Of a DNA stretch of 64,000 nt, positions 44,144 to 57,413 are shown piece after piece. Source of the DNA: Gnetum montanum (Eukaryota > Streptophyta > Gnetopsida > Gnetales > Gnetaceae). Where the stretch lies: contig MNCI01015670.1 of NCBI GenBank assembly GCA_015680685.1, positions 971,916-1,035,915 on the forward strand, read 5' to 3'. Below the pieces are notes generated by a model, which did no database searches, was not told where the DNA came from, and saw only the letters and a list, made by a program, of their open reading frames with translations. The position numbers were made by a program, and so were the translations under genes. The first letter of the stretch is position 1; the number at the start of each line of letters is the position of its first letter.

Positions 44144-46150
44144 TACCCCCATGACTAAATCAAAACTTGTTCTCGAGTACAAAAGAAGAGGAACAAGTCC
44201 TTTACAAAATATAATAGGGGGTGTAGACTTATTTGATTGACATGCAAAGTGACACAGAGAAAACAGACAAATACAAGAGTGCCCAAGCATATAATATGAC
44301 AATGGTGTATAACATTAGGTGTTGATGACAATAGGAAAGAACACCAATAGATCCAAAGAACATCCAAACCATCTTGGTATCAAAAGAATGAGGGAGAGAT
44401 GGAAGAGATCTAGTGGTCATGAACAATCTCCTACAAGTGATATGGTTGCATCCTCCTTGGTGATGATAGTCTTGCTTCTAGTCCACACTTCCCACTACAA
44501 TCACAACAAAACAAAGGATTAGTATTTATAGTGAAATAGATAATGGTTGCGTACCTTGTCTCATTAGTGATTTTATCTAGCTAGGTTGCAATTGTGATAG
44601 ATTGGTTGCTTGATGTTATTAGTGGAGAGACTGACGAATGGGTTAAACAAGAGAAGCGATCCATATAATTCAGAAAAAGCTTAACACAAGGAGTATTGGA
44701 AGAGGATATTCACAACAATAAAAAGGAGTTCATTACACACAATTGTGAAGGTGCGTACAATTTGATGACATGGATGGGGTAAATAAAAATAATTTGATTG
44801 TAACAATATCTAAGGATAAAGAACTTAACTTAACTAAACCAAAAGATATGCAAGTGGATCCTCACCAAAGCAAGCACAAGCATTTTATGCCCTTGCATAA
44901 CTTCAAACCAAGGATTCCATGGGTACCATGGATGATTAATGGTTATGGAAAGTTAAGTAAAAAAATCCAAAAGTAATTAACTGAGAAACCTAATACATCA
45001 AACTAGAACATTAAATCAAAACATGAAACTGGTAGTGAGGTAAGGCATGAAAAGCATAGATGTATGACAGAAAGAGTGGAATGGAGTTTCTAATATGGTC
45101 ACATATAGTCCCTTGTGGAGTTTGTGATTAATTAACTTGGTAGTATCCTTCCTTAGTCCAAATCAAAATCAACCACTTTCAGTGACTTTGCATTGACATT
45201 CTAAGGTAAGTCCATCCCCTGAGACACAAAAATGGTCCTACAAAACAACCACCATTCCAAATTGGAGTGAAGGTAGGAAGTGAGAAAGGGCCTTAGTTAG
45301 AGAAGACAAGACAAGTCTCATAACCAATTCTTGTAGCCCTTTTATTTGGTCTAAGGGGTGTGCTTTGAATTCCCATGTTTTTTTTTTGAATGGGATCCAC
45401 ACCATGCAAAGACCCATGAATTTTTCACATTTATTATATCCAAGGCATGTGCTTTAAATCTTCATCTTTTTTTTTTATGATGAGGACCACACCATGCAAG
45501 GACTTATTTCACTTCCTATTATGAGATGATGTAGAACAGTGAGAAGCTTATGAGAACACTCCTACACACAAGAAAATAGAAAAATACAAAGAATACCACA
45601 TCCCTTTGAAGCCACACCCTTTCCAAACCTTTGATTCCTTTCCAATTCTGGAAACTACACAAGCCACCAATTTATTAAAGTTTCATTAATGAAGAAGAGA
45701 CTGCATGCTTCCAAAACAAGGAAAGCCATAGAGTATGTGAATGGGTGGATGATGTGGACTCACTGCCTATTATACGAAAAGAAACCATGTCCCAATCATC
45801 AGTAATGATATTCAAAGTTAGAAACTAGACATCAACAATCAAATTACAAATGAAGCATACTACCATCGAGTAGTGCATTACCATTGTACCTACCACCTTA
45901 TTAGCAAAAAACGTAGAGAAACACACCAAACACAAGCAAACATAACCATAAAAGAAAGTAAGAAAGTAGACAATAATTATTGAATATATTAAAGATGGTG
46001 TAAAGGAAAAACTAAGGGAAAACCAATAACCTTAAAAATACAAAAATGTAAAACACAGAAGATGAAAAAAAAAGTTGTAAAACCAAAAATATGGAAAAGA
46101 AAAAAGTCAAAAACTAAGGAGTAGCCAAAGGTGTTAGTATGGGTGGCTAT
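44144..46150 (-). other. 3' untranslated region of element A
   Basis: No coding sequence seen. It contains a duplicated word around poly-T runs (about 45357-45413 and 45444-45502, each with CACACCATGCAA(A/G)GAC). It is colinear with the reverse complement of parts of 55530-57400 of element B. Confidence 0.5.
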
Positions 46151-49100
46151 CTCCCCCACGATTAAGGTGAAAGGGAGCGATCCGAAAGATTAAGTGTGGT
46201 TTTCCATCTAGTGAGGTGTTTGTTAAGTTGGTTGGCTTGGGTTCATGGAAAGGTTTTATTTATTGAATGTTGACTAGATATTTCCTATCTAGGCTATTAG
46301 GTTTGTAGATGATCATGGCCCTAGATGGAAAAGTCTCATCAATGATGTAAGGTCCTTCCCATAATGTTTGAAATTTGGTTCATTGGGATACATGTGGAGG
46401 ATTCCAATAGAGAACCTTGTCTCTTGGTTGAAACTTGACTTTTCTTATTTTGAGATCATGGAATTTCTTGTTGAATGCCTTATGTGTTTTGTTGGATGAC
46501 AAGGCCATTAACTAATTTTCATCTAGCAAGTTGAGACTCATTAATCATTCTTTCTATGCTAGACTTAGATCTAAGCTAAGGTCACAGGTTGTAGAGAGTG
46601 TATGAAGCTCAGATTGGATGGATAATGTTGGTAGTTTTCCATACACAAGCTCATAGGGAGAATAACCTATGGGAAGCTTCCATGTGGAGCGATAGGCCCA
46701 AAGGGCATCATTTAATTTTGTGCTTCAATCCCTTTGGTATTTTCTAGTGGTACATGGTAATATTTTGTAATCTTATGATTAGTGACCTCAGCTTGGCCAT
46801 TGGCTTAAGGGTGATATGGTGTTCTGAATTTATGTTCAAACCCCAGGAATTGCATCAACTTCCAAAAAGTGGCACCTATAAAATGAGTTCCATTATTAGA
46901 AATTAATGCATGAGGTATACCAAACCAAACCTTTTTATGATGTTTTTTTATACAAACCAAGTAACAGTGGTGGATGTACAGTTGACGACAACTGCTACAT
47001 CTGCCCACTTGGTATAATAGTTAACTATGACTATTATATATGACTTTCCATTTGATAAAGGTGCGATGCATGAGGTATACCAAACCAAACCTTTTTACGA
47101 TGTTTTGTTATACAAACCAAGTAGCAGTGGTGGATGTATAGTTGACAAAGACTGCTACTTCTTCCCACTTGGTATAATAGTCAACTATGACTATTATATA
47201 TGCCTTTCCATTTGATAAAGGTGCGATGGGACCCATAAACTCAATGCCCCAAATGTTGAATGGTTCAAAAGTTTGTATCCATTGTTTTGGCCCCTCCATT
47301 TGAGGTGTCATTCCACCATCCCTCTAGCAACAATCATAAGCGTAGTCAAATTGGTTTTCATCCTTGAAGATTGTTGGCCAATAATACCCTACCATGAGGA
47401 TTTTTATAGTTGTGCATCTCCTAGCATAATGGCTGCTACAAGGACCTTTGTGAGCATCTTGAAGAACATGAAGTTGATCCATATCAACGATACACCAACG
47501 TACTAGGCCATCAATACAAACCTTGTAAAGGTTCTTATTAATCTCTGTGAAATATTTGATTCAATGAAGAAACTATTGTTTCTTTCTAGTGTCAAACCCT
47601 TGCAACAGTTCTTGCTTGAGCAAATCAATGAGGATGTGTCATATCATTTTGGCTCATCAGGCATTTGTGCATTAATAGCACCTACCAGGAGAGATTCATC
47701 AAGGAATTAATCAGATAAAGGAATCTCTTTCTCCCTGTCATCCCATCTTAGTTGTGATAATTGATCCATGACCACATTCTCCACACCTTTACAATCTACC
47801 ATCATGAGATTGAATTCCTACAAAATCATGAGTCAGCATATGACACGGGGGCTCACCATCGGTTTGGTCATTAGAAATTTGATGGCACTATGATTTGTAT
47901 GCACAAACACTTTGTAGTCAAGCACATAGAGCCTAAACTTCTCCAAAGTGAACACCACTACCATCAACTCATTTTCTTTGATGGTATAGTTCAATTGTGC
48001 ACCTGTGATGCTCTATCTTGTGCAATGAATGTAATATGGATGTTTTTTATCATCGATCTGCATAAGCACTACCCCCAAAGCATAATTCGATACATTAGTC
48101 ATCACATAAAATAGTCTAGAAAAATCTAGTGCTTGAAGAATGGAAGTTTCAACAAGCTTTTGTTTCATCTATGGAAATGTTAATTCACATGTAGGGGTTT
48201 AGACAAACAATGCATCCTTTTTTGTCAATTCTACCAATGACTAGGAAATTTTGAAAAAATTCTCGATGAATTTCAGGTAGTAGCCAATATGACTAATAAA
48301 TGACCAAACTTCTTTAACTATTTTAGGTTGTTGGGATATTCCTTGAATGACCCTTATTTTTTCAAGGTCCAACTTGATTCCTCCATTTGAAATGTGATGC
48401 CCCAAGACTGTCTTCCTGGACCATAAGATGACTCTTTTGCCAATTGAGCTGGAGGTTTATTTCAACACATCTTTTTAACACCTACTCAGGAAAATATAGA
48501 GCTTGCTCGAATGTAGCTCCATAGGTAGAAAAATCATCCATAAAAACTTCTACCTTGCTACCAATTTGCTATTGAAAAATGCTAAGAAGTAATTGTTGAA
48601 ATGTGACTAGGGCATTGCATAGAACAAATGGCATCTGTCGGTAGGCAAACATCCCCCAAGGACTTGTGAAAGTTGTCTTTACCTAGTCCTCCAGTGTAAT
48701 CCAAACTTGGTTATAGCCACTATAACTATTAAGAAAGTTGTAATAGTTGTGCCCTAAAATGATGTCTAGCACTTGGTTGATGAAAGCCAATGGAAAATGA
48801 TCCTTGAAAGTAGCCATGTTAAGTAGCTAGAAATCAATGCACACTTGCCATTTTCCTCTTTTCTTTGGTACAATCATGAGAGGGCTGACCCACTCACTAT
48901 CTATGATAGGGTAGATGAATCTTGGTATGAGAAGTTGTTCAATCTCTTCTTTCATAATCTGTTTTAAGTTGGGATTGAAATGCCACTGTGGCTATCATTT
49001 TAGCTTGACGGTGGGGTCAATGTATATCCTATGTTGGCATATTCTTGGATCTATCCCAGTGAGCTCAAAATATGACCAAGAAAAGGTTGTTGACCACTTT

Positions 49101-49300
49101 TCCACAACTTTTATCAACTTTTTCTTCTATTTAGTAGCAAGCTTGGCATTAATGATAATTGGCCTTCCATTTTTCAAAAATACGTACTCTATTCTAGCTG
49201 ATAGCATCTTCAATTAAAGGGGCTCTTATTTAAAATTTTTAGGAATTTCTAGCTCATCTCAATTGACACATCATTTGATCCTTTGGAGAGCTAGTGGTGA
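46151..49300 (-). pseudogene. Pol remnant of element A: RT, RNase H, integrase
   Basis: On the minus strand, 49200-48300 shows RT pieces (MPFVLCNALVTFQ, FMDDFSTYG as the YxDD box, then SHFKWR). 48100-47600 has RNase H pieces (HQISNDQ and similar). 47311-46805 is integrase, with IWGIEFMGPI, IIVIVDYYTKW, then FGIPHALISNNGTHF where the catalytic Asp of SDNGTHF is Asn, then GFEHKFRTPYHP. Stops and frame breaks are numerous. The integrase carries a 160-base tandem duplication. Order and motifs are of the Athila/gypsy type. Confidence 0.75.
46907..47226 (+). repeat. 160-base tandem duplication inside integrase
   Basis: 46907-47066 is repeated at 47067-47226 with fewer than about ten differences. 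Both copies contain GTATACCAAACCAAACC and CCACTTGGTATAATAG. The duplication breaks the integrase frame and is younger than the element itself. Confidence 0.85.
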
Positions 49301-49302
49301 AC

Positions 49303-51235
49303 TTACTCAAGTTCATCCATACTTGCAATGTACTCATACATTAGGCCCTTAGTTAGTTCCATGCATAATGTGCTGCTACTAGAATAAGTTATTAGCCACT
49401 GGGTCCCCTTTTGTTTTGTGGCTACTATGTACAGACATCTCTGGATATTAGCTTCTGGTGCACACTGCTTGCATGTAGAGATAGATGTTTGCTTTACTGA
49501 CCATAACTTTTGCACACAATGGCACCCTGAATTGTTGTACGCGATACATGGAACTCTCTTCTTCTCGATCTTTCCAAATTAATTTTCTTTTGATATCTCC
49601 AAGGAAATATCTCTAATGCCCATTTTAGCATCAACAATACTTAACCACACCATTCCCATAATAATTGGAAAGTCCCCCTTGCAATTCTCCACTTTCATTA
49701 GTAGAAAATTAGTGGGATATGACCACCCACAAATGGTGGTGACAATGTCTTCAACCATTCCCAATGGAACAGTGATGGACTGGTCCACCAGTTCCAGTTG
49801 GATGTTGCTCTTCTTCAAAGGAGGAAGGTTCAACATTGTGTACATCTCATGTGAGATTAGATTAACACTGGAACTAGAGTCAAGAAGAGCTTTATAAGGC
49901 TCATTCCTAGCAATTTTCAAGTAAACTAGGGGACTCCTAGGATCAGCTAATTTTCTAGGTAGGTTACCAGCTTGAATCCAATTAGATACAACATGTGTCA
50001 GCATTAAAATATGGATTTGAGAGGGATTTTGGTTTGAAAGGGACTTAGATAGAGAGGAAATAGAGGAAGGTGGAGGAGCAAGGTTACTTACCACCAATGT
50101 ATCCAAGGGCTTTGGTGGGTTGCAAGGTTAGAAGAAGGGTCTTTTCTCTATTCGTAGTTCTAATCCACTAGATGGGTTAATTGATTGCCAGTTAACTACC
50201 CTCATAGCATTCTTTTGCTATGGTTGTGCAAGCAATTCACCTTGGATGGACAAATTAGGTGGTAGTTGTGTAGGAGGTGGAGGAGTCGGTGCAGGGACAA
50301 GAGGTATGTGAGGGTAGTAGGTGGTATCCCTCTTTGGATAGGGTAATTGGTATGTTTCAGGAGGGTAATGGTTAGATTGGTAAGTAGCAATATGACTAGA
50401 GGAGTCCCTTGGAGATGAAGGTTGCTAAACATTGTAACCATAGGGATCTAGTTGTTGGTAAGGGTATTTTTATCTTGGAGGTGGCAATGCCCACAATTTT
50501 AGTTGCTGCCACTACTTGTACACTTCATAAGGTTGTAGAGGAGTTCCACTTGGATAGTATTACTATGGTTGGTGAAACTGTTGAGGATTGCCTTGTGGAT
50601 AAGGCAATCTTTTGGGTGTTTGCCTTTGTGCAAGTTGTGGATGTAAGGCATACACCCCAAATTACTACAAGTATGATACAATTGGGCAACATCCCTTAAG
50701 ATGTTCATACTAGAAAACATCACATCCACCATCATCATCTGAATTGCTATCTATAGCCCTCTCTATCACAACTATCTTACCTTTACCCTTAGATTTGGCA
50801 CGTTTAGCTTTCTTATGTCTTCGATACTCATGCTCACCACCTTGCTCCTTAAACTCTTCAACAATTTTTAAAACAGCTTGAAACCTATTATTCATGGAGT
50901 CCCATAATTGCTCAACCTTAGCCATAATTTTTTATTGCATTTTCTGGAATGGTAAGGTTTTCTAATTAACCACCTCATCTCTGGCAAATTCATCCTCACT
51001 ATCACAAAATCTAACCCTCTTTTCCAGAATAGAAGGATCTCTGTTATATTCTTCTACACTTTTACGTTTTCTTAGCTCTCCCTCATCTTTGGCTACCTTC
51101 TTAATTAATTTTTGAATCCTAAGGGTGCTTAACTCTATCAATCTCCCTTGGGCATAGACACCAAAGGTTTTCCTAGTTTCAAATCACAACCCGTCTAAGA
51201 TATGGCAAAGCTGATCAAGGTAAGAGTATCCATGA
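49303..51235 (-). pseudogene. Protease and C-terminal Gag of element A
   Basis: 50106-49579 is open for 175 codons on the minus strand and encodes protease: ALLDSSSSVNLISHEMYTML (catalytic DSSS in place of DLGS/DTGA), then SITVPLGMVEDIVTTICGWSYP and FPIIMGMVWLSIVDA. 50925-50202 gives Gag pieces (AKVEQLWDSMNNRFQAVLKIVEE, KRAKSKGKGKIVV). Gag is cut at 51235 by the left LTR of element B and continues at 58292. The protease frame is unusually long-lived for this neighbourhood, but the active site is altered. Confidence 0.75.
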
Positions 51236-52016
51236 TCATGGGACACGATATTGCATGGGCCGCGATATCGCGGTGTGCCACCAAGTCTATAAATAAGAGG
51301 TGGCTCTTCTTTGTTTCTCATTCTAGCCTAGACCATAGTGAAACTCTGGCATTTTTACCTCTCCAGAGATAGAATAATTTACATGTGCCCATAGTAGGAA
51401 CTCCAAAGTGAACGGATCTTTATTTGAGCAAATATTGTACCTGAACACAAGTTTGTGTATGGAAATAAAGACAAACTTCTTGGATAAACCTTGCAATGCA
51501 TGGATTAGGCTAAATAGGAATTTTATTATTATTATTTATGGTTTATTGTTTAAATGCTTTATTAGTTAATTAAATTTGTCTCAACCCTTCTCCTGTAGTT
51601 AAGTGCATTCAATACGACTTCTTTGAGCACGTGTGTTACGCTTGGGAATCCCAGTAACGAATAGCATTTGGTAACCAAGGTTGCATTGGTTTAGGGTGTG
51701 AACAGTAAGTGGGAATGGATGCTGATGCTAGGTTAATTAAGGCTTAGTTAGTTAGTTAAATTTAGTTAATTAGTCTCTTCACCCTTCACCTTGTTAGCAT
51801 AGGAGATAAAAGATAAAAAGATATAAAAATCACATACCTCAGACTTACTTAACCATACAACCGTGACAAATACAAGTAAGTCTAAGAAGACAATGAATGA
51901 TTAACCTTAAGTGTTCCATAAGGTGTGTAGGCACTTAGCCTGTGGAGTTCGACTGGATTACCTGTGTAACACTCATATTCGTATGGTTGAGTGTAGGGGT
52001 ACCTCGCCACTCATCA
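51236..52016 (+). repeat. 5' LTR of element B
   Basis: 781 bases ending CCACTCATCA. Contains the 14-base perfect palindrome CCGCGATATCGCGG (about 51260-51273) and the TATA box GTCTATAAATAAGAGG (about 51284). Compared with the 3' LTR it lacks about 97 bases of the GATATC-rich U3. It has AT-rich TTAATTAA-type patches near 51565 and 51728. Confidence 0.85.
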
Positions 52017-52017
52017 T

Positions 52018-52035
52018 TGGCACTGTTGCTGGGGA
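52018..52035 (+). other. Primer-binding site of element B
   Basis: TGGCACTGTTGCTGGGGA, one base after the LTR, differs from the tRNA-Asp type PBS TGGCGCCGTTGCCGGGGA only by three transitions, all of C-to-T or G-to-A type. Confidence 0.75.
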
Positions 52036-52161
52036 CTAAGCGTTTGTGTGCTAAGTAGAACATAGGAAATTATCCACATCGTTGGAAGCTTAATGAGTCT
52101 TTAGGGTTAATTAAACAAAAAAAATTATATAACAGTTAATCAGCACACCGAATAAGACACA

Positions 52162-55100
52162 ATGTCTTCTTCTTCTTCTCATAAGAGCACTTCACCACCT
52201 AGGGATCATATAAGAGACAATCGGCGATCTAACATGCATAACCAAGATCTGCCAATTCCTCAATAGCATCGAGTGGTATATATTCATCCCAATGAGTATA
52301 TATCCAATTTCACTTTTATCCTCTATTAAGATGAACAGCTATGTTGGCGAGATTTGCAAGGTAACATAGTGTTACCTCAAGATCATGCAGTCCCCAACAT
52401 GCTCCTCCATGCTCTGGCACAAATCTACATGACACAGCTATATGCTAAATACGTTGTAGGTGATTTTGATATAAGGGATTACCATCCCATAGAAGCACAA
52501 TGTTTAAGGGACTTGCAGCAGGAGAGCCACCACACATTGTTGAAGGGCAAAGGCCCCTATAATGCTTCGTCCATCATAAGAGAAGTAAAGGATGGTGAAC
52601 CTATCTCAATAGGTTCTCCACAAGATAATGTTCCCCCTCCTAACAATAGTGAGGAGGTGGGGTATCAGAACTTGCACTCTATGATACACAACCCTGGTTC
52701 TAATCCCCATGAACACCAATTGTTCACTGAGGGAACACAAGCACAAGATAAGAGCGAGCATTCTGATCATCATCACGATCGAGGCAGGGAACACCGAAGA
52801 GAAGGTAGGAGACATCATCATGGTGATGGTTCTCCTTCTTCTTCCTCATCATCACATCACTCACCCTCTCCTTCCACATCCAAGTGTAGTCATAAAGGGT
52901 AGAATGGTGAGGATAAAGGTAAGCGAGATGAGAGACCTCGATGAGAAAGTCAAGAGAGAGGACGAGGGAACTCCAGGGAATCAAGGCATGAAAGAAGGGA
53001 AAGTAGGGAACAACGTAGGCATCATAGACGTCATGAGAGAGATGATGATGATGAACCCATACTAGCAACCTAGATTATGCTAGACATCACAAAGGTAGTT
53101 AGGATACCTACAAGGCATCAAAAGGATAGCCGAATCAAGCGATTAGATATGAATAACATCCCATGCTTCGAGGGGGGATATAATGCTAATCCGAAAAATC
53201 ATTTACAAGCACTCCATGATGCCTACACCTTGAAGAATATAGAAAATGAGTGGTAGAAACTAAAGTTATTTCCTAGAACACTCATAAAGGAAGTAGAGAG
53301 TTGGTACCAGTCCTTAGAGCCAGAAACCATTAGGAGATTGAGTACGATGTTAGAGTTGTTCAATGATAAATACCAAGCATACTCCAGAGTGTCTAACTTG
53401 TGTAAGAAGATCCAAGGATGGAAGTAGGGTAATCAAAAACCCTTGGATGCTTCCATGGGCTGATACTATGCATTGCTACATCGTTGCCCGGGCCATGGTT
53501 ACGCACAACAGGATCAACTACGCCACCTCGTAGATGGGCTAAGACATGAGACCAGGAGAACCCTTGGGACCTATGCCCAAGGGAGATTATCTAACCTTAG
53601 ATCCCATGAAATTCATTGATTTTTGGAGAAATTAGCCAAAGAACAAGGGGAGCTACGGAAAAGAGGGAGCGTGGAAGAATACAACTGTGATCCTTCCCTC
53701 CGAAAGAAGGGAGTGAGATTTTGCGATGAAGAGGATGAGTCACCACATGAAGAGTTGGTGAATAGAAAAACCTTGCCACTTCAAAAGCTAATAACTGAAG
53801 TGTTAGCTAAGGTGGATCAATTGTGGGATTCCTTAGACTCTAGACTTGAAACTGTCTTGAAAATTGTAGAGGAGTCTAAGGAGGAATGAAGTAGTGACCA
53901 AGACAAGAAAAAGTAGAGAAATTCAGTCGATGCACGTGACAGAGGTAAGGGGAAGATAACTATTACAAATGAGGTTGTGGACTCAGACATAGAAAATGAT
54001 GGTGGATGTGAGATCTGCCAATATGACCATCCTAAGGGATGTTGTCTAATCATCTCACATCTCCAAGAGTCTGGGGTGTATGCACTTAACCCGAGACTTA
54101 ACAGACAGTAAGCACCCCGAAGGTTACCTTATCCCCAAGGTAACCCAATGAAGTTTCACCAACCGTTGATGTACTATCCAAGTGGAACTCTACCACAACC
54201 CATCGAGCAACACCCACAATCATGGGGGATGCCACCGCCTAGACAAAAATACCCTTACCGGCAACTGGACCCATATGGTTATTACGTGTAGCAGCTGGTT
54301 TCTCTAAGTGACTCTATGGGTCACACAACTCCATAATATCACTACCAAGTTTAGGAGTATTTTAGGACTCCTTCTCCTATAGAAGAAACTCCACATGCAT
54401 ACCATCCTCTAAATCCATCCACCTCTCTTACACCGATAGTTCCACTACCACCTGCTCCAACAATGCAAAGGGAACTCCCCACTCAACCGTAGCAACGTAA
54501 TGCTACAAGAGCTGTAAACCTTCAACCCGCTACTGGTTCTAACAACCACATAAAGAGAAGACCTTTATTTAGAACCAGAAGCCCAAACAAGCTCTCACAA
54601 CCACAAGTGGTTGAGTCTATGCATGCTCCTCCAACAAATAGGGCTTCGGAGCTCCCTTGAAATCAATATCAGGGCTTAACGCATACGGTTATGTTAACGC
54701 ATACCGTTACTGACTGGATCAAGGTAGGCCACCTTCCCAAAAAACTCTTTGACTCTAGAAGTCCCTTAATCTACCTCCAAGTCACCGAGAATGAACCACA
54801 TAAGGCTCTTCTTGACTTAGGTTCCTGAGTAAACTTAATCTCACGAGAAATGTATCAAGCTTGGAACCTACCCCAACTCAAGAAGAGCAATATTCAACTA
54901 GATCTGGTTGACCAGTCCATCACCATTCCCTTGGGATTGATGGAGGACATCGTTACCACTATGTGTGGTTGGTCATACCCAACTGATTTTCAGGTGATAG
55001 AAGTCAATAGTAACAATAGGGACTTCCCAATTATAATGGTAAGGGCATGGCTGAGTACAGTAGATGCATGCCTAGGTATTTGCAATATTTCCTTGGAAAT

Positions 55101-55520
55101 ATCTAAGGAAAATATTTATGGAAAGATCGAGAAGAAGAAAGTTCCATACATCACATACAGTGACTTAGAGGGTGATGACATGGAGGAATGTTCAACATCT
55201 CTTCCATGCAACTGGTGTGCCCAAGAAACACAAATAGAATGGTGCCTGTATGTAGCAACCACAAAATAAGAGAACACCTAGTGGTTGATAGCTAATCAGG
55301 AGAGCAGCCCACCAATATGCATGGAACGAACTAGGAAAACAACTCACACTCATAACGAAGGCATAGATACATTGGAGTATGAGCATCGCCGACTTTCACC
55401 CCTTAACCTGAAAACATCAATCGGGAGAAGCTGGACACTTCTAAGAAATTCAAATAGGCACTCATTATTTTGGATCTCTTCCTTTCAATTCAGTCATGGG
55501 GGAGATAGCCACCTATGCTA
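52162..55520 (+). pseudogene. Gag-protease of element B, with many C-to-T type stops
   Basis: Starts ATGTCTTCTTCTTCTTCTCA. Readable parts: VYIHPNEYISNFTFIL, a 182-codon open stretch (52354-52902) with a His/Arg/Ser-rich end (DHHHDRGREHRREGRRHHH), Gag core with IPCFEGGYNANP and ESWYQSLEPETI (53160-53330), KKGVRFCDEEDES, QLWDSLDSRLETVLKIVEE, a Pro-rich region, then protease (54780-55150) with LLDLGS, NLISREMYQAWNLPQLKKS and ITIPLGLMEDIVTTMCGWSYP. I count roughly 9 TAG, 6 TGA and 3 TAA stops. After protease the frame runs only to FSHGGDSHLC at about 55520, a word that ends integrase in element A, so pol was removed precisely between protease and the integrase end. Confidence 0.8.
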
Positions 55521-57413
55521 ATCATTCGAGGCCCTTAGTTCTTTTACATTTTTTTTACACGTTTTTGTTTTTCACATTTATGTTTTACACATTTTTGTTT
55601 TACAAGTTTCTTTAACTTTTCTTGTTTTTGTTTTGTAACATCGTTATACTTTTTCCTTTCTTTGTGTGTGTGTGTTATCTATCTTGTCAAGTTTGTTATT
55701 TAATAAGTGTTCTTCATGATGGTATGAACTATTTTCTATTGATTGCTAATGTTTGGTTTTTATCTTTAAGTTATGATGTTGATACTAAGGTATGGTTCTT
55801 TTGAAATGCTAGGCAATGAGTCCACTTCATCCATTCATCCAAAAAATTCTATGGTCTCTCTTGGCTTGGAACTATACAGTCCCTTTCTTCAAACTAAAAT
55901 GAACTATAACGAATCAGTGACTAGGCATTTCTCAAACTAATGACTCAAGGATTGAAAAGGGTGTGACTTTAAGGGAACTTGATGCATTTCTATTGGCCAT
56001 TCTCTTGGGTGCTTGGATGTTTCCTTCTTGAGTTCTCTTACCGTTTTGACGTTACTCAATTATCAGGAAGCTAAGTGAATAAAAATAACAAAGTCATTGC
56101 ATGGTGTGGTTCTCATGCAAAAAAAAAAAAAAATAGCGAGAATTCAAAGCACACCCCTTATACAAAATAATCATTTGGGATACCAGCACTGGTTATGGAA
56201 CTAAAATAAACATGTTCCCTCTAACTAAGGCCCTTCTCACTTCCCATTCTCTCCTCCTTCATTCATCGGAATGGTAGTGGCTCTTGGGTGAAGGCATTCT
56301 TGTTACTTCGAGTGGATGGATTGGCTAAATGCATTGATGCGAAGTCACTGAATGTGGTTTTTTTGAGGTTGGATTTGGAATGAGATCTACTAAGTTACAT
56401 TAACCATGAAATATACAAGGGGCTATACACTACCTTGTTCTTGGGATTCCATTTCATTCTCTTCTTCCCATCATTCTTCCTTCATTGTCCACCTCATTAC
56501 CGGTTGTATCATTAGTGTATATCTTGGTGGATGCATTGTTTTCCTTTTGGTAAATTCTTGTGGTTAATACTTTAATTCTTGTTCCAAATGACATTCCTAG
56601 AGCCTACAGACTTTTTGAATGGGGGTTTGTCAGGGCATTAAGGGCATGAGCCTGCTTTGGGGAGGACCCACTGACATTCCTATTTGGTGCACTAGTTAAA
56701 TTCTTTCCCTTAACATTTTTGCAATCCACTTTATTTTGTTCATTTCCATCTTGACATCCATTTCATCAACTTTATAGTTATGTCTTTTTCTCCACATTTC
56801 TTGTTCCTTTTCTTTTTCTCCTTTCTATCGCTACCAGAGGTTCACTCTTAGTCATGGGGGTCCTGATCCAATTTTTTCGATTTTCTCCTACCCCTACACC
56901 TTCGGTAGTCACCACTATTATATCTTCAAATCCGTATCAGCCATACCACAACTTAGCCAATGGACCTTTCACCGAAGCAAGGTATCAATTGCATTGAGAT
57001 TCATTTATCCTTGCTAATATAAGAGTGTGTTGTGTGTGCATATGACAATCATGCAACAATGAATTAGATCTAGAGGGAACACTCAGAATGGATTGATGTT
57101 GAAAGAGTTATGCAAGGAATGAGATCAATGGTGCACTTATGGATGGACAACAAAAGGCGCAATCCTAGCGTTGGCAGTAGCAAAATTCTTCTCTCTTCTC
57201 TCTTCTCTCTCAACTACTAAATGAGGCCTGATGTCAAATGTATAAAGTGTTCACTCTTGTTGTCATGAACACCAATTTTGTTTTGTCTTGTAATGATGAT
57301 CCGTTCACATGTCATCCCATTCACCATTAGTTCCATCCAAGTTAATAATCCCATACCTTCCTGATATTATTGTAAGGAACTCAAGGATGAGTTTTTATTC
57401 AATCATGGGGGTA
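55521..57413 (+). other. 3' untranslated region and polypurine tract of element B
   Basis: T-rich start, an A run at about 56119-56133, CT-repeats at about 57188-57212 (TCTCTTCTCTCTTCTCTCTC) and no coding sequence. TCATGGGGGTA directly before the 3' LTR (57403-57413) is the PPT; its reverse form marks the other LTRs of the family. Confidence 0.65.
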
